The notes under the pieces are model-generated. The model saw only the letters and a program-made list of their open reading frames with translations. It made no database searches and was not told where the DNA came from. Source: Bacteroidota bacterium (GTDB lineage Bacteria > Bacteroidota > Bacteroidia > Chitinophagales > LD1). Taken from it: a stretch of DNA of 7,212 bases. Shown one piece after another: positions 1 through 6,525 of the stretch; position 1 is the first letter of the stretch, and each line of letters starts with the position of its first letter. Location: the NCBI GenBank assembly GCA_028288545.1, contig JAQBNQ010000272.1, positions 1 through 7,212 on the forward strand, given 5' to 3'. The position numbers and the translations under genes are program-made.

Positions 1-31
1 TTGCAACACATTATAACATATAATTTATATC

Positions 32-97
32 ATGAAGAAGCTATTACTTATTCCTTTTTTTGTTTTTTGTATGCTCCTTTCGGCTAATCTCAATGCA
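32..97 (+). other. Sec signal peptide of the surface protein
   Basis: Residues 1-22 show a positive n-region (MKK), a hydrophobic core (LLLIPFFVFCMLL) and a polar end SANLNA. The likely signal peptidase I cut is between Ala22 and Gln23. The 'NAQ' junction is very common in Bacteroidota exported proteins. Cys13 lies inside the hydrophobic core without a lipobox arrangement, so this is not read as a lipoprotein signal. Confidence 0.88.
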
Positions 98-2818
98 CAG
101 TATTGCGGTGGTTCGGGTCCTCACACCTGCAACATCGTTTCCGGTTATACCGCGGAAGGGTTCTATCCACCTGATGACAGTTTCCCTTGCGTTACTGTGG
201 GTGTTCCGTACGATCAGGTTTTGCAGGTGCACACTCCGCCAACCGCTTCTTCCGGTTCTATAACTGCTACTTTAAACTACATCATCATTGATACTATCAG
301 TAATCTTCCGTGCGGTTTGTGCTGGCAAAGTGGAGATACCACTAACCGCATCAATGGTAACGCTACCGGTTGCGTAAGATTTAAAGGAACAACCTTTGAT
401 GCCCCGGGATTGTACACCCTGCATATTATTGTGGATGCGAACGTTACATTTGGAATTACCTTAACAGAACGAAACCAGGATCTATCCTCACAAGGATTGC
501 ATTTTGAAATACGCGTAAAGTTACCCAATGATACTTGTATTGCTGTAGATACACTTGCTGTGGGCAATAAAGCTTCGATACCAGGTGGCATCACTACTCC
601 AACTATTTCCGGAAATACAAGTCTTTGTTCGGGCGCCAGCACTACGCTTACTGCCGGCGGAGCTAATTATTATGCCTATGCATGGAGCAATGGAACTTTT
701 GGGGCAACCACTCATGTGAGCGTCCCGGGCACCTATATTGTTACGGTTTACGATAACTGTAATTCCGCAACGGCTTCAGTAAATGTGGTAAACGCCACGG
801 TTGTGCCTCCCACTGTTACAGCTAACGGACCTACTACTTTTTGCCAGGGTGGCAGTGTTACATTAAATGCGGGTAGCGGTTATTCCGCCTATTCATGGAC
901 CGGTGGTGCGTTAAGCCAAACAATCAATGTAACGCAGTCAGGCAACTACATTTGTACCGTTACGGAAAGCGGGTGTCCGGCTGTTTCTAATACTATTTCC
1001 GTTACTGTAAATACAAGCCCGTCACCAACTATTAGTGCTGGTGGCCCTCTTTCTTTCTGCCAGGGAGATAGTGTGTCATTGAATGCGGGTGCGGGTTATG
1101 CCGCTTACAGTTGGAGTACGGGCAGTAGTAACCAAAGTATTGAAGCTAAACAATCAGGGGTTTATCGGTGCACCGTTACTCAAAACGGTTGCCAGGGTAT
1201 GTCTAACACCGTTACAGTTACAGTTAATAATCCTGTACCCACGCTCACTTCAAGTGGTCCCCTTACTTTTTGCACAGGTGGCAGTGATACCCTAAGTGTT
1301 GGCAGCGGTTATTCTTCGTATCTATGGAGCACAACAGCCAATACGCCTTCAATAGTTATCACCCAATCGGGTAGTTATACCTGTACTGTTACGCAAGGCG
1401 GTTGTCTTGGTGTTTCAGATACTCTAACTGCTATTGTTGCCAGTAATCTTAACCCGGTTATCGCAGCGTCTCCTTCACTTAATATCTGTCCGGGCTCCAG
1501 TGCTGTTTTGGATGCCGGAGCAGGATATAGTACTTACGCATGGAGTAGCGGGTCAAACAATCAAACAACCACGGTTAATAGCGCAAACACGTATATCGTC
1601 ACTGTAACACAAGGCGGATGTTCCGGTACAGCCTCGGTTACAGTTAATGTCGGAAATTTCCCCATCACCGTTTCGGTTACTCCGGCCGGACCTGTAAGCG
1701 TTTGTGTTGGTGCGGCCGTTACATTAGATGCAGGACCGGGTTATGCCACGTATAGCTGGAGTGACTTAACCAATGCTCAAACCACGCAGCCAACATCAAC
1801 CGGCAATTATACGGTTACGGTATCTCAAAATTCTTGCACAGGAACTGCCAGCGTAAATGTTACATTCAATGCATTACCTGTACCTGCTATTACTTCCCCG
1901 GGCCCGCTTTCTATTTGCGCCGGAGGAATTGTTACGCTTGACGCAGGTTCAGGATATACTACGTATAACTGGAGTAACGGCGATAATACTCAAACCACGC
2001 AGATAAGTACGGCAGATACTTATAAGGTAACCGTAGTTGACAATAATGGTTGCCAGGGTTCTGACTCAGCGATTGTGGCGGTGAGTGCACCGCCCGTAGC
2101 AGTAATTGTTGGGACCGGCGGTGGTTGCCCGGGGCAAGCCATTACGCTTAGCACAACAACTACCTATGATCATTATCATTGGAGTAATGGCGATACGACC
2201 GCTACTACCAGCGTAGATTTTGCAGGGACGTTCGACGTTTCAGTTACAGTGAACGGTTGCGTTGGTTCTTCAGCAGTTTCGTACAACTATTCAGTCAGTG
2301 CTTTGCCTGCGGAATATGTATCCCAAGCTCAGAGTAATGGCAATACGACCCTACAGGTAAGTCCGAGCGGTACAGGTTATCACTGGCTATCGCAACAAAC
2401 CCAGGGCGGAGCATATACTGCCGAATCTGCAACAACGCAATCGTATGCTATCACTTGTAGCAGCACCCCGGTTTACTACACTGCTATTGTCAGTCAGAAT
2501 GGTTGCAATGATACTGCTGCCGCAGTTGCTATAGTTTGCACCGGCGTTGATTATGTATCTTCTTTAGTCAGTTTTTCAGTTAAACCCAACCCGGCTACAG
2601 ATGTGCTGTATGTTACTTACGAATTAAATGAAAGCGCACCTGTGAATGTTTCAATTACAGACCTTACAGGAAGAGTGTTGATCACAGCTTCAGGAGTATA
2701 TGAAAGGGGAGGAGAAAAACAGCAGGAAATAAAGCTTAGCGGACTGGCGTCAGGAATTTATGTGTTGAACTTTGTTACTGATAAAGGAAGCTTTAATACA
2801 AGGTTTATAAAACAATAA
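32..2818 (+). CDS. Secreted multi-Ig-like repeat protein with T9SS type A C-terminal sorting domain
   Basis: The 928-residue product has a signal peptide (1-22), a Cys-containing N-terminal domain (about 23-187), eight tandem Ig-like repeats (about 189-753), a diverged Ig-like segment (about 756-840) and a T9SS sorting domain (848-928). It should cross the inner membrane by Sec and the outer membrane by the type IX system, then be released or anchored at the surface. No catalytic motif is visible. By analogy with other Bacteroidota repeat proteins it may be an adhesin or structural surface protein; this is inference. The ATG at 32 is chosen because the signal peptide follows at once; there is no Shine-Dalgarno sequence, as usual in this phylum. 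The gene converges on the pentose phosphate operon with a 24-bp gap and has no evident functional link to it. The architecture is secure; the biological role is unknown. Confidence 0.93.
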   Translation: MKKLLLIPFFVFCMLLSANLNAQYCGGSGPHTCNIVSGYTAEGFYPPDDSFPCVTVGVPYDQVLQVHTPPTASSGSITATLNYIIIDTISNLPCGLCWQSGDTTNRINGNATGCVRFKGTTFDAPGLYTLHIIVDANVTFGITLTERNQDLSSQGLHFEIRVKLPNDTCIAVDTLAVGNKASIPGGITTPTISGNTSLCSGASTTLTAGGANYYAYAWSNGTFGATTHVSVPGTYIVTVYDNCNSATASVNVVNATVVPPTVTANGPTTFCQGGSVTLNAGSGYSAYSWTGGALSQTINVTQSGNYICTVTESGCPAVSNTISVTVNTSPSPTISAGGPLSFCQGDSVSLNAGAGYAAYSWSTGSSNQSIEAKQSGVYRCTVTQNGCQGMSNTVTVTVNNPVPTLTSSGPLTFCTGGSDTLSVGSGYSSYLWSTTANTPSIVITQSGSYTCTVTQGGCLGVSDTLTAIVASNLNPVIAASPSLNICPGSSAVLDAGAGYSTYAWSSGSNNQTTTVNSANTYIVTVTQGGCSGTASVTVNVGNFPITVSVTPAGPVSVCVGAAVTLDAGPGYATYSWSDLTNAQTTQPTSTGNYTVTVSQNSCTGTASVNVTFNALPVPAITSPGPLSICAGGIVTLDAGSGYTTYNWSNGDNTQTTQISTADTYKVTVVDNNGCQGSDSAIVAVSAPPVAVIVGTGGGCPGQAITLSTTTTYDHYHWSNGDTTATTSVDFAGTFDVSVTVNGCVGSSAVSYNYSVSALPAEYVSQAQSNGNTTLQVSPSGTGYHWLSQQTQGGAYTAESATTQSYAITCSSTPVYYTAIVSQNGCNDTAAAVAIVCTGVDYVSSLVSFSVKPNPATDVLYVTYELNESAPVNVSITDLTGRVLITASGVYERGGEKQQEIKLSGLASGIYVLNFVTDKGSFNTRFIKQ
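98..592 (+). other. N-terminal Cys-containing domain, putative Ig-like
   Basis: Residues about 23-187 differ from the downstream repeats. They contain seven cysteines (25, 33, 53, 94, 97, 114, 169), including a CxxC at 94-97. The stretch from about 92 to 133 (LPCGLCW, then GCVRFKG, then PGLYTLHI) resembles the putative-Ig pattern 'LPxGL ... GC(I/V)xxxGTP ... GxYxLxI' that I associate with N-terminal regions of Bacteroidota T9SS cargo. A ligand-binding role is possible but not shown by the sequence. Confidence 0.5.
596..2290 (+). repeat. Eight tandem Ig-like protein repeats of about 71 residues
   Basis: Approximate repeat units are residues 189-257, 260-328, 332-400, 403-471, 475-541, 548-612, 617-686 and 689-753. 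The shared pattern is C-x-G-x-S/A-x-T-L-x-A-G-x-G-Y-x-x-Y-x-W-S, then roughly 20 variable residues, G-x-Y-x-V/C-T-V, and G-C. The first Cys falls at 199, 271, 343, 414, 486, 558, 629 and 699; its partner is 44 residues later in seven units and 45 in unit 7. A single Trp sits at 218, 289, 361, 432, 504, 576, 647 and 717. The units resemble the Ig-like/PKD-like modules common in Bacteroidota surface proteins. They are diverged at DNA level, so they are old duplications rather than a fresh expansion; unit 8 is the most degenerate. A ninth, more diverged segment follows at about 756-840. Confidence 0.88.
2573..2815 (+). other. T9SS type A C-terminal sorting domain
   Basis: Residues 848-928 carry the hallmarks of the Por-secretion-tail family (Por_Secre_tail, TIGR04183): FSVKPNPATDVLYV at the start, VNVSITDLTGRVL in the middle, LSGLASGIYVLNF near the end, and a short basic terminal strand (NTRFIKQ). 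In known T9SS cargo this domain directs passage through the outer membrane and is cleaved at the surface, often with attachment to an anionic lipopolysaccharide. The domain is complete. Confidence 0.95.
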
Positions 2819-2842
2819 CGCCAAGTTGAGGTCTTTTTGCCT

Positions 2843-3571
2843 TTAACCTATGTAAGCATCTTTATCCGTCCACCATATCAATTCGCCTTGTTCAGGTCGG
2901 ATTAATTCTACCGGATATTTATCTTTGTCAATTGAATCTGTTAGTACTGTTTTCAGAATTTGATGTTTCTGCTTACCGGTAACTAAAAAAGCTATGTTAC
3001 GCCCTTTGTTGATAAGAGGTGCCGTCATAGTAACGCGAAACATCTGCTGCTCTTCCACATAAACTTCTTTCACCAATCGCGAAATTTCATGAAGAACTGC
3101 GGTATAGGGAAACAAGGACGCGGTATGTCCGTTTTCACCGAGGCCAAGCAGTATCAAATCGAACAGGGGAGGAGATTGGTTAAAGAAATTTTTGATAGTT
3201 TCTTCATAGGATAGGGCCGCTTCAACAGGTGTCAGGTTGACGGGTATAGGATGGATATTTTTTGCGGGGATATTTACTTTGCTCAGTAATAAGGAGTTTG
3301 CCATCGCAGCATTATTCAACTTATCATCAAGCGGCACACAGCGTTCGTCACCCCAAAAAATGAAGGTCTTATTCCATTCTAGTTTATCGTTAAAAGGAGC
3401 TTGTGCCAAAAGGGAATACAATCTTTCAGGGGTACTACCTCCCGAAAGTACCAATGTAAAAAGGCCCCGTTGCTCAATAGCCTTTTTGCTTAGGTCAATA
3501 ATGAAATTACAGGCGGCTTCATTTAATTGATCTGCGTTATCGAAAACCCGTACATCTTTTTTAGTATCCAT
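2843..3571 (-). CDS. pgl: 6-phosphogluconolactonase (DevB/SOL type)
   Basis: This cytosolic enzyme hydrolyses 6-phosphoglucono-1,5-lactone to 6-phosphogluconate, the second step of the oxidative pentose phosphate pathway. The 242-residue product is normal for the DevB/SOL family (glucosamine-6-phosphate isomerase-like fold). Visible motifs are LSGGSTP (42-48), WGDERCVP (73-80), GLGENGHTASLFP (143-155) with the predicted catalytic His149, RVTMTAP (179-185) and the TGKQKHQIL segment (198-206). The usual Asp before GHT is Asn147 here, a minor variation. NagB-type deaminase is less likely because of the GHTASLFP signature and the neighbours. It is the last gene of the operon: its ATG overlaps the zwf stop by one base (TAATG), implying coupled translation. 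Confidence 0.95.
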   Translation of the reverse strand: MDTKKDVRVFDNADQLNEAACNFIIDLSKKAIEQRGLFTLVLSGGSTPERLYSLLAQAPFNDKLEWNKTFIFWGDERCVPLDDKLNNAAMANSLLLSKVNIPAKNIHPIPVNLTPVEAALSYEETIKNFFNQSPPLFDLILLGLGENGHTASLFPYTAVLHEISRLVKEVYVEEQQMFRVTMTAPLINKGRNIAFLVTGKQKHQILKTVLTDSIDKDKYPVELIRPEQGELIWWTDKDAYIG

Positions 3572-3573
3572 TA
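3569..3573 (-). promoter_or_regulatory. zwf/pgl stop-start overlap (TAATG), translational coupling
   Basis: Read on the minus strand, the zwf stop TAA and the pgl start ATG share one A. No Shine-Dalgarno sequence is evident, so reinitiation by ribosomes finishing zwf is the simplest way to translate pgl. The arrangement is seen directly; the coupling is inferred. Confidence 0.7.
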
Positions 3574-5082
3574 TTCCGGTTCAGGGGGCATTACAATCCA
3601 GTTGTGTCCGTCTTTTGCAATCAGGGCTTCAGCATCTTCCGGTCCCTGCATTCCTGCAGCGTAGTTTGGAAAATTGACTGAAGGATTTGTTTCCCACGAA
3701 TTTATTATGGGCATGAGCACTTCCCAGGCGGCTTCCACCTGATCCGCCCTCATAAACAGGGTTGAATCTCCTTCCATAATGTCGAGCAAAAGAGTTTCGT
3801 AAGCTTCCGGAGTACCCGATGTATAAGACTCACTGTAATTAAAAAGCATGTCAACGGGGTGAAGTAACATTTCCAATCCCGGGCGCTTGGCCTGAAAACG
3901 TAAACGTATACCCATGGCAGGTTGTATGTTTAATACTAAGCGGTTAGGTTGCCAATTGCCCGTTGCTTCGCGCGGAAAAGATTGATGAGGTACAGGCCTG
4001 AATTGTATGGTTATAACTGAAATAGATTCGTTCATCCGCTTACCGGTGCGTACATAAAAGGGAACCCCTTGCCAACGCCAGTTATCAATCTGAAACTTAA
4101 CGGCGGCAAAGGTTTCTTTTGTCGAATTTTTATTAACGTCGGGCTCCTGTCTATAGCCTTTTACTTTTTTGCCCTCAACCCATCCTTCGCCATATTGGCC
4201 ACGTACTGCATTTTTATGAACATCATCATATTTGAATTTTCGTATGGCGTTGGTTACATCAACTTTCCGATTACGCACTTCATCGGCATTAAATGAAACC
4301 GGTGGCTCCATTGCAATTAAACAAAGCAACTGCATAATGTGATTTTGTATCATATCGCGCAAAGCACCGGCAGTTTCGTAATAGTTACCCCGGTTCTCTA
4401 CACCCAATTGTTCTGAAACTGTTATTTGCACGTGATCAATATAATTGCGGTTCCAGATAGGCTCGAATAAGGCGTTAGCAAAACGGAAAGCCATAATATT
4501 CTGCACGGTTTCTTTACCCAGGTAGTGGTCTATACGGTATATCTGATTTTCATCAAACATTTTATGTAATAAGCGATTCAGGCTTTTTGCACTTTCCAAA
4601 TCATGGCCAAAAGGTTTTTCAATTACTATCCGGCTGGTCTTTTTATTTTGAGCCAGGCCGGAGGTCCCAACTTTGGTTGATATCTGTTCAAAGAATACCG
4701 GTGGTACCGCCAGGTAAAAAATGCGGTTAGCTGGAGTCTTCCACTTTTTTTCAAGCTGACTTATTTTCTTTTCGAGGCCGCTGTACGTTGTGGCGTCAGC
4801 CAATTCTCCCTTATGATAAACGATGCACTGCGAAAAGGCGTCCCAATCTTTCTTTTTGGATTTGCCCCTGCGCGAGAATTTATCTACTCCTTCATGCAAA
4901 TGCTGGCGGAATACATTGTCGTTTTGGTTGCTACGTCCAACGGCTATTACCGTAAAGTTTTCTGGTATCCACTTATCTAAATACAGGTTATAAATGGCGG
5001 GTATCAGCTTTCTCCAGGTAAGATCTCCGGTTGCGCCGAAAATGACTATTACTGTTGGTGCCACTTTATTTACTGAATCCAT
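3571..5082 (-). CDS. zwf: Glucose-6-phosphate 1-dehydrogenase
   Basis: The enzyme oxidises glucose-6-phosphate to 6-phosphogluconolactone, the entry step of the oxidative pentose phosphate pathway. From the chosen start the protein has 503 residues, typical for bacterial G6PDH. The N-terminal Rossmann motif is IFGATGDLTWRKL (14-26). EKPFGHDL lies at 155-162 and the substrate signature RIDHYLGKE at 183-191. Predicted catalytic residues are Asp185, His186 and His248 (in RDMIQNHIM), matching Leuconostoc mesenteroides D177, H178 and H240; VPFYVRTGKRM lies at 340-350. The frame stays open to an ATG at 5157, but those 25 extra codons lie inside gnd and precede the Rossmann strand, so the ATG at 5082-5080, one base after the gnd stop, is preferred. 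Thr18 and Arg50 at the cofactor site resemble the dual NAD/NADP Leuconostoc enzyme, whereas E. coli Zwf has Lys18 and Arg50. Confidence 0.96.
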   Translation of the reverse strand: MDSVNKVAPTVIVIFGATGDLTWRKLIPAIYNLYLDKWIPENFTVIAVGRSNQNDNVFRQHLHEGVDKFSRRGKSKKKDWDAFSQCIVYHKGELADATTYSGLEKKISQLEKKWKTPANRIFYLAVPPVFFEQISTKVGTSGLAQNKKTSRIVIEKPFGHDLESAKSLNRLLHKMFDENQIYRIDHYLGKETVQNIMAFRFANALFEPIWNRNYIDHVQITVSEQLGVENRGNYYETAGALRDMIQNHIMQLLCLIAMEPPVSFNADEVRNRKVDVTNAIRKFKYDDVHKNAVRGQYGEGWVEGKKVKGYRQEPDVNKNSTKETFAAVKFQIDNWRWQGVPFYVRTGKRMNESISVITIQFRPVPHQSFPREATGNWQPNRLVLNIQPAMGIRLRFQAKRPGLEMLLHPVDMLFNYSESYTSGTPEAYETLLLDIMEGDSTLFMRADQVEAAWEVLMPIINSWETNPSVNFPNYAAGMQGPEDAEALIAKDGHNWIVMPPEPE

Positions 5083-5086
5083 ATCA
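5080..5086 (-). promoter_or_regulatory. gnd/zwf junction (TGATATG), one-base spacing
   Basis: On the minus strand the gnd stop TGA is followed by a single T and then the zwf ATG. The spacing supports co-transcription and coupled translation, and decides the zwf start in favour of 5082 over the upstream in-frame ATG at 5157. Confidence 0.7.
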
Positions 5087-6502
5087 TGCTTGTTTTTGAT
5101 CCCAATGGGTATGAAAAATTCCTTTTCTGTCCGTGCGCTGGTAAGTATGAGCGCCAAAATAATCGCGCTGTGCCTGTATCAGGTTGGCCGGTAACCAGCC
5201 ATGTCTGTAGCTATCATAATATGCTATGGCAGACATCATCGTTGCTACAGGTATTCCGTTTTCAACCCCTGTTTGAACGATTTTTCGGGCACTGCTTTGG
5301 GTTTTGTTCAATTGTTTTGCAAAAAAATCATCCACCATAATATTTTGTAAAGACGGCTGGCGCATATATGCAGACCTTATATTCTCAAGCATAGTTGCTC
5401 TTATAATGCATCCTCCCCTCCAAATACTTGCTACATCAGCGGAGATGAGATTATATTCGAACTCTTTTGAGGCCTGCTGTAAAAGAGCCATTCCCTGTGC
5501 ATAAACAGCTATCATCGAAAAATAAAGAGCCTGTTCCAGTTCAAGTATCATTTCATCTTTAATCATCTTAAAGTTTTGCGCAGGTCCGGTGAGCTTTAGT
5601 TCTGCGGCCTCACGTTCTTCCTTAAGTGCCGATAGCTCACGCATGGTTACTGCCGCATCAATTAAGGGAATAGGAGTACCAAGGTCCATAGCACTTTGCG
5701 AGGTCCATTTACCGGTTCCTTTTTGCTGTGCTTTATCGGCTATTACATCAATCAGATGATTGGCTGTTAAATCATCTTTCCTTGAAAAAATGTTTGCTGT
5801 AATTTCTATTAGAAATGACTGTAAAGGCCCCTCATTAAACTTGCAAAATACCTGGTGCAGTTCGGCATTATTTAAACCAGCACCTTCTTTTAGCAAATGA
5901 TAGGCTTCTGAAATTAATTGCATTACTCCATACTCAATGCCGTTATGCACCATTTTTACGTAATGCCCCGATGAACCGGGGCCTAAATAAGTAACGCATG
6001 GTTCACCATTTACCTTGGCCGAAATAGCTTCTAAAACCGGAGCAACCCTTGCATATATTTCTTTTGCACCACCGGGCATTATACTTGGGCCATATCGGGC
6101 ACCTTCCTCGCCACCCGAAATGCCAATGCCCATAAAATGCAAATTTTCTTTAGATAATTCAGCAATACGCCTGTCGGTATCTGTAAAGTGAGAATTACCA
6201 CAATCCACAATTATATCTTGTTCTGATAGAAGAGGTTTTAATTCCTGGATAACTGAATCAACAATTGCACCTGCAGGCACCAACAGCATAACTACTCTTG
6301 GACTTTTGAGTGCCTGTATAAAGTCATTCACATTACTGGTTCCAAATACTTTGCGTTTGTCTGCCTCCTTAACAAAAACTTCTACCTGCTTTGTATCTTT
6401 GTCAAACCCTGCTACTGCAAAACCGTGATCGCACATGTTATAAACCAGGTTGCGCCCCATGGTTCCTATGCCTATCATTCCATAATCATATTGTGCTTCC
6501 AT
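5084..6502 (-). CDS. gnd: 6-phosphogluconate dehydrogenase, decarboxylating
   Basis: The enzyme oxidatively decarboxylates 6-phosphogluconate to ribulose-5-phosphate and CO2. At 472 residues it is the long, E. coli/animal-type form. Seen in order: Rossmann motif GIGTMG (11-16), CGNS with Asn102, substrate loop GISGGEEGARYGPSIMPGG (127-145), catalytic HYVKMVHNGIEYG (180-192) with Lys183 and Glu190 at the numbers used for the sheep enzyme, KGTGKW (261-266), WRGGCIIRA (361-369), and the C-terminal tail YFGAHTYQRTD...FHTHW (448-467) that reaches into the partner subunit in known dimers. Two departures stand out. The residues after the second beta strand are Asp34-Lys35-Asp36 instead of the Asn-Arg-Ser/Thr that binds the NADP 2'-phosphate, suggesting NAD+ use. 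Position 193 is Val where most homologues I recall have Asp. The gene starts 23 bp after the HAD gene and abuts zwf. Confidence 0.96.
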   Translation of the reverse strand: MEAQYDYGMIGIGTMGRNLVYNMCDHGFAVAGFDKDTKQVEVFVKEADKRKVFGTSNVNDFIQALKSPRVVMLLVPAGAIVDSVIQELKPLLSEQDIIVDCGNSHFTDTDRRIAELSKENLHFMGIGISGGEEGARYGPSIMPGGAKEIYARVAPVLEAISAKVNGEPCVTYLGPGSSGHYVKMVHNGIEYGVMQLISEAYHLLKEGAGLNNAELHQVFCKFNEGPLQSFLIEITANIFSRKDDLTANHLIDVIADKAQQKGTGKWTSQSAMDLGTPIPLIDAAVTMRELSALKEEREAAELKLTGPAQNFKMIKDEMILELEQALYFSMIAVYAQGMALLQQASKEFEYNLISADVASIWRGGCIIRATMLENIRSAYMRQPSLQNIMVDDFFAKQLNKTQSSARKIVQTGVENGIPVATMMSAIAYYDSYRHGWLPANLIQAQRDYFGAHTYQRTDRKGIFHTHWDQKQA

Positions 6503-6525
6503 TAGTATTGTTTTGTCGCTTGAGT

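Noticed and set aside
1..31. Possible promoter before the surface protein (TATAAT at 19-24, TTG at 1-3, weak match to TAnnTTTG at 21-28)
   Set aside because: The region is AT-rich, so such matches arise by chance; the implied transcript would be leaderless, and the upstream sequence is cut off.
277..642. 121-codon open frame on the minus strand inside the surface protein gene
   Set aside because: It is antisense to a well-supported coding region, lacks any recognisable motif, and fits a shadow frame.
2782..2795. Small perfect hairpin TAAAG-GAAG-CTTTA near the 3' end of the surface protein gene
   Set aside because: It is a 5-bp AT-rich stem inside coding sequence for the T9SS tail with no T run after it; chance is the better explanation.
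2819..2842. Bidirectional terminator in the convergent gap
   Set aside because: Only a 3-bp stem can be drawn (AGG/CCT around a T run). No stable hairpin with a flanking T tract is visible on either strand.
5083..5157. Longer zwf start giving 25 extra N-terminal residues
   Set aside because: The extension lies wholly inside the gnd 3' end, its sequence does not resemble G6PDH N-termini, and the ATG at 5082 sits one base after the gnd stop, just ahead of the Rossmann strand.
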